Part shown: piece by piece, positions 24,584 to 36,779 of the stretch | Layout of the letters: every line of letters starts with the position of its first letter | Position numbering within the stretch: the first letter of the stretch is position 1 | Assembly: GCA_026008535.1 (NCBI GenBank) | Contig: BRKX01000018.1 | Coordinates: forward strand, 22,514,088-22,578,087 | Direction of reading: 5' to 3' | DNA: 64,000 nt | From: Perilla frutescens | Lineage: Eukaryota > Streptophyta > Magnoliopsida > Lamiales > Lamiaceae | Made by a program: the position numbers and the translations under genes | Notes under the pieces: model-generated | Seen by the model: the letters and a program-made list of their open reading frames with translations, nothing else | Told to the model about the DNA's origin: nothing | The model's database searches: none

Positions 24584-27203
24584 ATGGTTAGACGTCGTAT
24601 TATTGTACGACATAGTGGCCGATGGGATAGAGCTCAGTACGTAGATGGTGTGGAGGAGTTGATCATCATGTCATCGGATGATTTATGTTTTAGGTCACTA
24701 ATCAGAGAGATACATGAGTTATTGGAGACCGATCCCACATGTATCGAGTACCAGTTATCATGGATGTCGAGCACCAATAGTGGTAGACAGATCAAGACAA
24801 GACTGAAAGATGATGCTGGTTTGCTTGACTTGCTCCATGAGCAAAGTCAAGAGATGGTTGTGTATGTTGTTCAGAGAGGCTGCAGCAGCTCAAGGGTCAT
24901 CCCTGACACCGAGCCTGAGTACAGAGAACCGGTCAGAGAGGAGGTTCGTGATGATACGCAACACTATGAGGCTCCAGAGGACGATGCATTCCCGCATGAA
25001 GGAGGAGGAGGAGAAGAAGAAATTCCTACTACAGATGAAGAAGCGGAGGAGAATGTGAGAACGGATTTGCTCGAATCAGTGTTCACAGAGTTCACGGGAT
25101 GGATTCGTTCTACAGGGGGTACGGGACGATTGATAGGCATGACCGGAGGTGCATCATCGTCGAACACTAGGGCTGAAGATGTATCTGAGAGGGGTGTGAG
25201 CAATTGGCTTGTTCCACTCGCGAATATTGACGTTGCAGGCCCACTGAGTTGGGACGAGCCTTCAGCAGCCAATACGGATGAACTTCAGAAGGGTGCGATT
25301 TTCCGCACCAAGGATGATTTGGCCCTGGCCGTGGGACTGTATCACATGCAGAATAGAGTGGAGTATGCCATGTATCGATCGAACAAGACACGGCTAGTCT
25401 ACATGTGCAAGCATGGCAGGGAGTGCCCGTTCAAGCTGTGTGCCGTTGTGGATGGAGTTGTTTGGAGAATCTACAAGTTTGACGGCACTCACACTTGCCA
25501 CATGGATATGAGTCGAGTTGCCCCACGACAGGTGCCTGCACGGGTGGTTGCAAAGTATTTTACACGTAAACTGGTCGATGAGGGGGTTGTTCTGAAGCCC
25601 AAAGAGATGGTCTCCGAGCTTCTACGTGAGTACGGGATCCAGATTGATTACAGTTTCGCTCTGCGCTCGAGGAACATTGCAATTGAGATGATCTATGGGG
25701 ACTTTGATAAGTCCTATGCGCAATTGCCCGCATTTCTACACACATTGCAGCTACGCAATCCCGGGACATTGTACGAGTTTCAGACGAACACCGTACATGA
25801 GCTGCAGTATACATTTTTGGCACTCGGACCGTGTATCAGTGCCTTCCATACGGGTGCAAGACCAGTGGTCGTGATTGATGGGACACACTTGAAGGGGAAG
25901 AACAAGGGGATTTTGTTTGTTGCTGTGACGAAGGACGGCAATGAACAGGTGTTACCTATTGCAGTTGGTATCGGTCCGATCGAGAATGATGACACTTGGA
26001 TCTGGTTCCTGAATCGATTGCATATCACTTTGGGCGAGATAGAAGACCTCCTGATCGTGTCCGACCAGCACAAGAGCATTAAGAATGCTGTCGCGGCTGT
26101 TTTTCCAAGAGCGACACACGGATTGTGCTATTATCACCTACAGACCAAGATGGCAAAGCGCGGGTCCAATGTCATTGGGTTGTTCAAGAAGGCTGCATAT
26201 GCATATCGGACAGATGTGTTCCAGAGGCACTTGTCAGCATTGGAAATGCTGAGTAGACCAGCATACGAGAAGCTTTGTAATATTGGTCCGCAGCATTGGT
26301 CCCGATCGCAGTGTCCCGTACGGCGTTTCGGATTCATGACATCTAATGCGGCTGAGTCACTCAATGCCCGTCTACTGTGGGCTAGGAGACTGCCTATTTG
26401 CTCAATGCTTGAGTCGTTCAGGAAAATTGTGGAAGAGTGGTTTGTTGAGCGTCGGGCTGCAGCGCAGACGTGGGATCACGTGTTGACACAACCCACTGTG
26501 GACAAGTTATCCAAGAATGTCGAGCAAGGACGATGTTTTTCCGTTCGATGCACGACCTTAGCACACCTGTGGAAAGTAGAGGTGGGCATGAAGTCTTTTA
26601 TGGTCGATCTTCATCATCGGACCTGCGACTGTCGTGAGTTCGAGTTGGATTTGATCCCCTGTAGCCACGCTGCAGCAGCGATCAGGTACATACTTGTTTA
26701 AATTTTTTAACACTATCATTGTTGTGAGTAATCATGTTTTTTAACTATAATTCGTGTTCACACGTAGATTCTCCGGTGGAAACATATACGAGTTTGTGGA
26801 TATATGCTACAAGACGGAGACAATTGCCAGCATGTACGACTCAGTCATCATGAGTTTACCCAGTCCAGAAGATTGGATTGTCCCGCCTGACGGTCTTCCA
26901 CTTGTGCGCGCTCCTGTGATAACAAAATAGGCCGGTCGTCTTCGAATGTCTAGAGCTCGGGGGGGTGCTGAGGCGTCATCCAGTCAGCGGAGGCAAATCT
27001 GTACTAGATGTCATGTCCCGGGCCATAACAGACGCGTATGCACAGCCCCGGTGCCCATTGTCGGTGTGGACTTAAATGCACCTCCAGAGAGCGCACCACC
27101 GGAGTCTGTACGTAGAAGAGCACCTAAGAAGTGTGGTATATGTGGTGAGACGTCTCATACCCGTCCCAGGTGTCCGAGTAGACAGACGGAGGACCTAGAT
27201 TGA
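24584..27203 (+). pseudogene. mudrA-like: MULE transposase (mudrA-type), interrupted by one in-frame TAG
   Basis: Two coding exons (24584-26685 and 26768-27203) join in phase, 846 codons including stops. Order of domains: an N-terminal MuDR-type region; a zinc-coordinating DNA-binding region (CKHGRECPF, then DGTHTCH); and the DDE MULE transposase domain with D432 (IDGTHLKG), D494 (SDQHKSI), a C..H pair (LCYYHLQ) and E591 (NAAESLN). A SWIM zinc finger follows (C681, C683, then PCSH). Last come two CCHC knuckles (CTRCHVPGHNRRVC and CGICGETSHTRPRC). A TAG at 26928-26930 separates the SWIM finger from the knuckles while the frame continues unchanged, so the tail is lost unless there is readthrough. 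The catalytic core is otherwise intact. The start is the first ATG after the leader intron acceptor. Confidence 0.9.
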
Positions 27204-27426
27204 TCATGTCTACATTATTGTGGTTGGCTTGCAGTGATAATATGGTTTATCTCGACTTTGGTTGTATTTGTTTAAAATGATAATGATGTCTACTTTGGTT
27301 ATATTTGTTTAAAAATCATGTAGTCAACAAACATATTTGAGCGAAATGAACGAGCAATGTCAAATGCAATACATACATGAATAAAATGAACGAGCGGTGT
27401 CAATGTCAAATGCAATACATCATAAG
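27204..27426. other. Convergent 3' ends of the two MULE genes
   Basis: These 223 bp lie between the transposase stop (27201-27203) and the protease-gene stop (27427-27429). They contain a short near-duplicate around GAAATGAACGAGCAATGTC and ATGAACGAGCGGTGTC. Both genes must terminate here. Confidence 0.6.
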
Positions 27427-29692
27427 TCACTCTAGACGGCCATAGCTAAGTGAGAAGATCCTCTTTGCTACGGAAAGCCGATATCTCTGAATATCATATG
27501 GCCTGACATCAAGACTAGGAGTGCCAAACAACAAACGATCCACATACATCATAGCATAAACACCACAACTGATGCTGTCGAACTGCGCAAACTGCTCTTG
27601 GATAGTCTTGTCCAGTGTCATGGCTAAGAGATGTGTATCTGGCCTATTCCGACCTCTCCAGAAACCAGCACTCCACATGACGCGTGGCAGTAGACGTAGG
27701 AGCGGTAGCAGCTCTCGATCACGCCTCTGACCCATCTCTCTGTTCTCCGGGAGGTGCATCTGGAACAATAACGAGTCATACAACTCGACTCTTCACGTCT
27801 CGAAACAGATACGTACAGTGACCCAGTGAGCATTTCCAACATTGCATATCATGATCGCCTACATAAATGATAATGATTAACGGATGAATATAAAAAAATC
27901 ATCATAGATAGTATGATAAGTGTACTTGAAAGTTCACTTACATAATGAGCTCTCGTCCATGGGACCTCCTGGACACCACTCTTGCCTCTAATTACATCAA
28001 GTAAGGCATCTGGAGGATCCCAGTGCAGATATCTGTCCTCACCATACTCTTCCACACAGTCAGGATCTCTTGGATGAAGCTTCTTCCATGCTGAATGTAG
28101 CTGAACCTGAAAAAAACACATGAACAAATCAAGCTTCGACACACAGAGATAATGAAATACAAAAAAAAGAAAAGAATGTCTCTTGAACTTACAAAAAAAT
28201 ATGGAGAGCAAATCACAACGGTCCGGTCGAGGAGGGCTCTCACTGCGGTCCGGTCCCTGCTCCGAGGGTCCAGATCCCTCATCCGGCTCGTCTATCAAAC
28301 GGTGTGCCGTCTGTGGAGCCTGCTGCTGTGCAGTACGGGCACTCCTACGCTGTGGTGCTGGGTTGACGACGTCAGAGATCCCCTTGCATGTCCCCGGGAC
28401 CACACGACGGGCAACCCCAGTCAGCAACTTCTTCTTGGAGACCTTTCGAGGTACCACATACCTCACACCCAACAAACTATCTCCATCCAAGCTCTGAACA
28501 TATGGGGTCAGGAGCTCCGCTGCTGATGGCACCATCGGATGGACATCCATCTGCACCAATAACGAACACCATGTTAATATTAACCAATATTACTTCAATT
28601 TAATAATTAAAATTATTTATATAAAAAAGGTTACCTGTCTATCAAAAAATCTGGAGAAGTCGATGCTCGGGGCTATGAATGACCACCTCAATAAGCGAGG
28701 TGTGGTCATCTGACCTCCAGGGACGCCCAAATGACAGACAATCTCGGGGAAAACCTCACAGGCCCATGCCTGGTTTAAAACATAGAATATCATGTAAGTA
28801 TAATATCAAATCACTAAAACATAAATTTTTCATGATAAATTCGACTAATTACCTGAAATGCCCAAACAGGTCCGTACCAATGATACGCTCCGTCCCCCTG
28901 TGGGCCCATATCCCGTCGAGCTCTAGGGAGAATGCTGACAAAGTGCATCAGGATCTGAAATGTGTATCCCCCCCATGGAAAAGAATTCCACGCATCAGCA
29001 TCCTCCACCAGGGCCCACACCCAGTCATCGATCGTACGTCCAGGGTCCTGGCAAAATAACATCCGGTACACGATCAGGATGTTCGCAATCTTCACGTAAT
29101 CTGGAGGGTGGTTGGCTAGACGCATCGCCGTGAACTTCTCATACATCTGTGCAATTGTCGTCTTCTTCCCTTCAAATAGCCGGTGATAGATGCCCCTGGC
29201 TGGAATCACATGAGCCGTATTCGGATCGAAACTGGACGGCCCGAACCGCAAGCCCGACACCAGTGCGAACTCTGAGGGCCCAAAGTGTAGTGTCGTGCCA
29301 CTCACATGAAACCGACACTCTCTACCCTCGCGTGCAGGATCCTGGACACGCACTTCGTGACAAATCAATGCATGCATAGCCTTTCGGGCTATGTTACCCC
29401 CCCTAAAGTCCATGAAGTGTCCTAAGCATCCAGATCTGAACGTCTGGATCGTATCCCCACCGCCAAAATGTTGTAACACCTCCCTAATCTTATCTACTAA
29501 CTCCATCTTCACGTACATATTCACAGTCGGCTTGAACCTCTGGAGGGGGCGTCTAATCCACTCAATCTAAATTTCACAATAGAATATTAGACTATTATTA
29601 AATTATTAATTATATTAATTGTTTTTTCTATTTTTATTTTCTACTAATATTATTAATTAGCAGATATTATTGTTATTATTAGATTAGTGGTT

Positions 29693-29720
29693 GTTGGTGT
29701 TGTTGTTGTTGTTGTTGTTG

Positions 29721-29778
<58 letters not shown>
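29693..29778. repeat. GTT then ATT compound microsatellite
   Basis: About eight GTT units run directly into about eighteen ATT units, inside intron 1 of the DUF1985/ULP1 gene. The open frame here is only a run of Val and Ile codons. Confidence 0.9.
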
Positions 29779-29967
29779 CAAAATTATTATTGTTTATATT
29801 AGACTAATATTATTATTACTATTATTATTAATTTTTTTATTTTTTTATTTTTTACTAATAGTATTATTTAGACTAATATTATTATTTAAAAAAAACCGTA
29901 CAATATGGTTTGGTTGAGCATGACTATATCAAATCAACCTTAAATTAAAGTTGTCATTCAATCTATT

Positions 29968-31148
29968 TAACATAACGAAACTTAATTTAAAATATAACGA
30001 ACATTTATATTTAACTATAACGAAAATTTCAATTTAACATAACCATAAAAATAACGAAAATTAAAGCTTCAACATAATGAAAATAAAAATTTAACATTAA
30101 CGAAAATCTAATAACAATAACAAAATTTAAATTTCACATAACAATAACATTAACGAAAGTTTAAATTTCACATAACGAAAGTTTAAATTTCACATAACGA
30201 AAGTTTAAAATTCACATAACGAATGTTTAATTTTCACATTAACGAAAGTTTAAAATTCACATAACGAAAGTTTAATTTTCACATTAACGAAAGTTTAAAA
30301 TTCACATAACGAAAGTTTAATTTTCACATTAACGAAAGTTTAAAATTCACATAACGAAAGTTCAAAATTCACATAACGAAAGTTTAATTTTCACATTAAC
30401 GAAAGTTTAAAATTCACATAACGAAAGTTCAAAATTCACATAACGAAAGTTTAATTTTCACATTAATGAAAGTTTAAAATTCACATAACGAAAGTTTAAA
30501 TTTCACATTAACGAAAGTATAAATTTCACATAACGAAAGTTTAAAATTCACATAACGAATGTTTAATATTCACATTAACGAAAGTTTAAAATTCACATAA
30601 CGAAAGTTTAATTTTCACATTAACGAAAGTTTAAAATTCACATAACGAAAGTTTAATTTTCACATTAACGAAAGTTTAAATTTCACATAACGAAAGTTTA
30701 ATTTTCACATTAACGAAAGTTTAAATTTCACATAACAATAAAAATTTAGCATTAACGAAAATATAATTTTACTAATAACGAAAGTTTTAACTTTAACATA
30801 TCGAAATTTAAATTTAGCAATAACGATAATTAGATTTTAACAATAATGAAATTTAAATTTCACATAACACGAAAGTTTAAATTTTAGCATAATGAGAATA
30901 AAATAAAAATTTACCATGAACGAAAAACACAATTTTAACAATAACGAAAGGCCATAACAATAAAAATTTACCATGAACGAAAAACACAATTTAATAAAAT
31001 TAGCAAAACGATATGTTATAAATAGCATAACGAAAGGCCATAACGATCTATTCAAATTCACATAACGATTAATTAAAAAATCATACCGATTCATTAAAAA
31101 AGCCATAACGATCTAACAAAATTAGCATAACGAAAGACCATAACGATC
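29968..31148 (-). repeat. TTTCGTTAT motif array filling intron 1 of the ULP1/DUF1985 gene
   Basis: On + it reads ATAACGAAAG, so on the gene's sense strand it is CTTTCGTTAT. From about 30140 to 30730 two units alternate: CATAACGAAAGTTTAAAATT and CATTAACGAAAGTTTAATTT, each 22-23 bp. This gives a dimeric period near 45 bp. The array lies within the intron between exon 1 (31161-31214) and exon 2 (to 29566). Confidence 0.9.
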
Positions 31149-31479
31149 TATTCGACTAACCTCTCCCGCTTCGGCTTCAGAAGGTCGAACTACATCTTCA
31201 CGTCGTCCCTTCATTGTCTTCAAGTCCAGTCTGGCGCGGCGAAGAATATGGAGTTTTTTTTTTCGTTTTACAGAACAAGGAGGGGAGAAAGGAAGATATG
31301 TGAGAAATAGAGAGAATAGAGGGGTAGTTACGATAATTGAATACCAATATTAATGGAGTTGATTCCACAATCTTTTTTTTTTTCAAACGAAAATCGACTT
31401 TGAATAGAGAAAGATTTTGTTCCATGCATATCTCTTATGAAAAGTACAAATTGTAAGATACTTTTCAGAAAAAGTAAAA

Positions 31480-31590
31480 GGAATATTCAGATTATGTTGG
31501 TCAAAAATTCAAACATAGTACAAATTGCCCATATAACTCCTACACCATTAAAACTTGTCCAACTACCCCAATTTTAGAATTAAATTGTCT
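31480..31590 (-). repeat. Putative right terminal inverted repeat of the MULE
   Basis: This is the inverse partner of 21765-21860. Read on -, it gives GACAATTTAATTC, TTGGACAAG, GGAGTTATATGGGCAATTTG and TACTATGTTTG in order. The match is degenerate and the exact terminal base is not fixed. Confidence 0.45.
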
Positions 31591-32520
31591 AGATAAACTT
31601 TTCACCCATTTTTTTTCCATTCCAATTAATGTTTAGAGTTCAGGAATTCGTGAGTTTTTTAGGGATTTATTTTATGTTTTTTAGGGGTTTATTTTGTATT
31701 TTTAGGATTCTTTTAGGTTTTATTTTGTGTTTTTTAGAATTTTTATAGGGGTTTATTTTGATTTTTTTAAAAAAGTTTATTAATTACATTTTAGGATATA
31801 AATTTATATTTATTTTAAATAAATTAAAACAATTCACTATAATTTTAGGGTATAAAATTTTTGAGAACAAAACAAAAAGAAAAAATACAAATTCAAAAAA
31901 AAAAAAAATGAAAAGAAAATCAGGCAGCAAAGGAAAAAAAAAAAAGTGCCAGGCGTATACCCAGGCCTGCCAGATGTATGCACATGTAAGGCCTGGTACA
32001 CAAAAGCGTTGCTCTTAATCAAATATCAGCATGCTATATTTCGACTATCGATGATAGCAAGTGCAGTCGAGATGCAACCTCTCAACTGCACAAGAAGATG
32101 TACATCTCATATGTTGCATAAAAATACCACCAACCATCGCAATCTATACACTAATCTTGAATCTTACATTGCTAGACTTACGTATGTGAAACATATATAC
32201 CATTAAGCATCTAACTAAATAACTACAATCTTATGCTTGTCAGATTACATGTAATTCTCCACAACTTTGTGTTGTTTTGCGGGGACCAAAAAAAGAAGAA
32301 AACAAAAACAAGAAGAAGACTAGATTTACAACGCCAAACGTGGGGATAAATATAATTCCATTTGCATTAATTCTACCTCAAATCCAAACAATAATACAGC
32401 AAAATTCAAGAGCAGTACGATCCCAATACTCACAAGAAAACCTTCTAAAACACAGTGCTTTTCACCACAATAATATGTAACATGAAACATTTTAGCTTGG
32501 ATTACACAAGCTAAGGTAGA
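31591..32520. other. Intergenic DNA and 3' flank of the methyltransferase gene
   Basis: AT-rich DNA with repeated GGGATTTATTTT-type words (31640-31760) and poly-A tracts. The stretch nearest 32520 should hold the 3' untranslated region of the methyltransferase-like gene. No other gene is recognised. Confidence 0.6.
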
Positions 32521-35500
32521 CTATAAATCATGTGCAGTGCTATTCTCCGCAGCCTGTTCACCTATTGGTGTTGGTTGTTTCTTCCGCATTGTCCAAAATG
32601 CAGCATAATATCGGTTCTGCATTTAAATTAAGAAAATGAAGTCAATGATCATGATGTCAAATCTATAACTATCAATATAATAAAAAAAGAAGCATCATCA
32701 GCAGCAAGAGCAGCAATTGTGATAGTAGTTACGATGTCATGACGAGGGTGGTGGTGGTTATAAAATAACAGAAATAGTCAGATCACAGTTTTTGTGGTTG
32801 ACTTACTTTTTAGACAAAGCCAACTAAAACTGCAAAATTACAAATACCCTTTTAATACTACTTTGAGCTTAAGACTTGCTATAAGTACCTCTGCTAAGCA
32901 ACAGTCATGTTAAAGCGAGAATACCCAATATAGGAGGACATAGTCCAAATTAGGTTCATAGGTGACACGAACATCTGCGTGTATTCAATCTAATCAGCAT
33001 ATAGAAAGCTTACCTGCATCATCGATCTTGGATTTGTTGTATAAGTTGTGGCAATGGTTGATTCCTTCTGTTAACGAAAATAAAATATGATGTATTAGAA
33101 CATGAAGTCGTAGAGTGTTTCACCACAGTAAATTCATAAATAAATCCAATGAATACCTCCATTTCAAATCCATAGTGGAAGGCAACCCTCTTTACGTCTT
33201 CCAAGCTAAGCTCAATTGACATCTCCTAACAGAAGCAAATCGCACAAAAAAAAGAAGAAAAAAGCAGATAATTGAGAGCCCATAATGTCACTCGTTCAAT
33301 TTATGAAAAGGAGTTGAAATACATGTATATAAGGTACAAAGGCTTACATCTTCTTGGCTATATGTATCTGCAAAATGATAAAGCAGGGGGCCCAAATTGA
33401 TCCACACCTGTCAACCACTCAGAATAAGAAACACATGCAGGAAGGATTTGAGATTCAATTACAAGCAGAAACCACTTACACCCCCATCTTTAAGAATTTT
33501 CGAGATAATCTCAATATATTCCACAATATTGTGTGCCGTATCAAGAAAGAAGCAACTCACAACTGCATCCCAGGCTCCTGAAAATATAGAAAGCATAAGT
33601 AGACAAGCAAAACTGCACAAAGTATACAAGTTTCCACTAATTTTGTACTCTAGCGGCTCTTCAATTTCAACCTGTGGAAAAATTATGTTTACAATTCCAC
33701 ATAATGCATATAAAGCTCACTTGTTTAACAGCAGTACCACAAGCAACTCCAGAAATAATTATAGTAATATCTACCTAATCTTAGCAAGCAATTCAGAACA
33801 TCTAAAAGTCACCCAACAGTTTTTAATTGCAGAAAAGATCATTGCCATGGTAATGATTAGCTATCACTATCTCAACTTATACAGATTCCCTATGCGTGCT
33901 TTTCTTACCTGCTTGACTTGGATCACTGTAGACCTCAACGAAATCACCTCCGCACATTGAAAAGCCTTCAGTAATCCCTGCACTGTTCCAAAGGGTTGTA
34001 TTACAATCTAGTGCCAGAAAAAGTGGCTTGTGATACTTTTAATAAGTATTAATGGAACTGCTGTTTGGCTTGCTACAGTATGATGCAAAAATATCAATTA
34101 CATGGCAGCTTAAAAACTATCATGTAATTGCAATCAACAAAACCTTCTATCAAAATTTAGCATCAGTGTCAGAAAGCTCAGAAGGCATGAGCACATCAAG
34201 CATAGCACTAATTCAATTGAATTATTAAGGTCACACGGTGGACAGATTGATCACAGAGAAGTTTTACAATAGGACAAAGTAAAGGCAACATCCTGGGCAC
34301 AATAACATCATAATATCATTTAGGGGCACCAAGTATCATTCAGTTGTTGAAGTTATTAAATGTTAACATTATCTCTTCTAGCAACTTATGCTTTTGACAA
34401 AGTGGCCATTCAGGTATTAAATTAGTCCTTTAATAAGGGTTTGTGTACTTTGAGGATATACAACTGGGTGGATAGATAGTTCACTGGATACAAGGAAGGA
34501 TAAATTATATCCACTTAGAGAGGTAGGATACATATCCTCCATATAAGCAATCAAAGCTCATTTATCACGGGCCTTGAGTTATCCACCATTTTAATATCAT
34601 GCAAAGTAAACATAGGATATAATTGGATAACTTATTAATCCATCCTTATACATCAAAGTAAACAAGGCCTAAGAACACGGACAGAGAAAAAAGTAGCTGA
34701 AGAACCAACTTTGGCAGGTAGAATGCATAACACAAAACAAATTACAAATTTAAATCAATACCTGGCTGGATGAATGTCTGGAATAGAAACAGTGCGAAGT
34801 TGATCATCGTCTGAAAGTGAATTGCAATTACTGTGGATCCATGGATATATTGTCCACTCCTCAGCAATTTGAGAGCTAATGAACTTACAAATTAGTACTA
34901 AATGCAATCTTTACAAAGAATGGAATCCTAACATCAGATTCAGAGGTACTTACTGATTTAGTATAAAACTGGAGCATATCATCATGTAGTATGAGAACTC
35001 ATTCCCTTGACTTATGAAACCTGTGATACAATAAACCCTCAGACTGGATGTGAAGAAATTATCATCTAAAAGGGGTAGAGTTTTCCAGAAGCATACCCAG
35101 ACATGAGATTTCTAATGCCAACCTCCCAAGTCCAGCTCCTGGAACTACACATGCAGGAGGACTACTCGAGAAGAAATAAGATATCAATATTACCATAACA
35201 GAACACTAGCCAACACATTAACACGATAAATATAAATGATAAAGTCCAATTAGCACGAGTATCTTGACAGAATAATCTGTAGGTATCCAGACATCAGACA
35301 CTATTGAATAAATGATATCACAGAAATGGCACCTGTCCCTAGAACGGTGTGGAAAAAGCCGGTCAAGCTCTTTAAGAATTGGTCTATAGCACTCATCACG
35401 TTCCCGCTGACCCTGAACATAACAAGGGGAAAAAAGGTGACGAATCCAAAATTTCCATTCTTTAAATACATAAAATGCTTCTCTTTTTCTTTCCATTAAA

Positions 35501-36741
35501 TGAGGCGTAGACTTTTGAATCACAATACTATAATCCTCATTGTTAGAAACTGTAATTAACTGTGTATTAAAATCTAATTATTTTAAGATGACAAGAAAAC
35601 CAAATGAATACCTCAGCTGCCCAATCTCTGACAATGTTCCTTATGATGCAGCGAACCTGGTAAAACAGTAAGATAGTTTAAATGACTTAATTAATCACTA
35701 TTTAGAAAAGAGGCCCTGGTTTTCTAATTAATATAACATAACATGGTCAAGAGGATGTAAACTCTATACCGTCCAATAGAGCCATACCAAAAGCAAGGAG
35801 CAAAGTACTAACATCTCACAGTATCTTTTTGGCTGTCAATCAACAAAAATTGGCTGGCAAGAATATATGTTGAAGCTTCATAGCCAGAAATAATAAGCAG
35901 CTCAAAAGGATAGGGAAGAAAAGTTTGAAGTGTCATTGTCCAGAATATTTATCAGCCAGCACAGTCTACCTCTAAAACTACTTCAAAATCAATACGTTGT
36001 AGCATACAAGCATAAAAAAAATTACCTGTTCACAATGAATCTAGTATTCAAGTAATATTGTAGGTTCTTTCCCCAATTACATAAAAATTGCAAATTTTTA
36101 GATAACCAATATAACCTGATTAATTGTTAGATTGGTGACAAACAAATCCACCATTTTTGAGAAAAACAGTATACTACACTGCAGAATTGTACATGTTTGT
36201 TTACTAGTCTGATACCGTAAGCACCACTTGTTCATATTGAACTGACACCTGATCATGAACTTAGCTCCAGAAAAGGTTTATCAACCAACTAATTGCATTT
36301 ACCCAATTATCCCCCCCCCCCCCCAAGCTGAAGGCCTATTCACAGCTCAACAAACAATTGTGTGAAAAGGCAGCATAAATATTTGTGTTCTTACCACCAT
36401 TCTGATAGATAAAAGCAACCAATAGTTCAAATTCAACCAATTACATGGTTCATGACCTTAGCTTTAACAAGGAATGCAAGGGGATTACGTAAATTACACA
36501 CTTTAAGCATGGCTACTCAATATCTAAAATAAATAGCACACCTTATCTACATCAACTAAAGGAACATGAAATTGCAATGATGGATCCAACCAATCAGGTG
36601 ATGAGGATGCCTGAAAAGAACACACACAGTGCATAAATTAGTTATGGGAAAACACCAAACCGACAAATATGTATAATTGAAACACACTAATGTATGGCTG
36701 CAAAACTTGAAGTTCTTGAAAAGTTGCAGATTCACTTTATG

Positions 36742-36779
<38 letters not shown>

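Larger units (their letters stand above)
27427..31214 (-). pseudogene. DUF1985 plus ULP1-like cysteine protease gene of the MULE, broken
   Basis: Six exons on - fit: 31161-31214, 28853-29566, 28635-28769, 28193-28550, 27942-28106 and 27427-27858. Exon 1 encodes a short acidic/basic start (MKGRREDVVRPSEAEAGE). Exon 2 carries a DUF1985-type domain (FGPSEFALVSGLRFG). Exon 4 is a polar, proline-rich linker. Exon 6 has the C48 protease signature: His in AHWVTV, Asp in LYDSLL, Gln in QEQFAQF and Cys in SISCGVY. Two lesions are seen. A TGA at 27793-27795 sits in frame between the catalytic His and Asp. Exon 4 joins exon 5 out of phase by one base, at a run of seven T before the donor, where six would restore phase. 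ULP1 proteases process SUMO or related modifiers; the role in transposition is unknown. Confidence 0.82.
21765..31590. mobile_element. Kaonashi-like Mutator element with transposase and ULP1/DUF1985 genes
   Basis: The element is defined by three things. It carries a mudrA-type transposase (24584-27203, +). It carries a convergent DUF1985 plus ULP1-protease gene (27427-31214, -). It has degenerate inverted termini near 21765-21860 and 31480-31590. Arrays of the word AACGAAA/TTTCGTT occupy 22300-22945, 23435-24540 and 29968-31148. The pairing of mudrA with a ULP-like protease is known from Kaonashi MULEs in Arabidopsis and related elements in other plants. Both genes carry in-frame stops, so the copy is probably not autonomous now. 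I could not find a 9-bp target duplication, so the outer limits are uncertain by tens of bases. Confidence 0.8.

Noticed and set aside
25560..26364. Several - strand frames opposite the transposase
   Set aside because: They are shadows of the conserved transposase frame and resemble no protein.
27849..28559. A separate 236-aa - strand gene
   Set aside because: It is exon 4, an unspliced short intron and exon 5 of the ULP1/DUF1985 gene read through.
29687..29917. 76-aa open frame rich in Val and Ile on +
   Set aside because: It is a translation of the GTT/ATT microsatellite in an intron, not a gene.
22300..31148. Regularly spaced repeats resembling a CRISPR array
   Set aside because: Units are short, degenerate and AT-rich, with no constant long repeat or unique spacers, in a plant transposon with introns.
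33397..33960. 187-aa + strand open frame
   Set aside because: It lies antisense to exons 13-15 of the methyltransferase gene, which have clear family motifs and splice sites.
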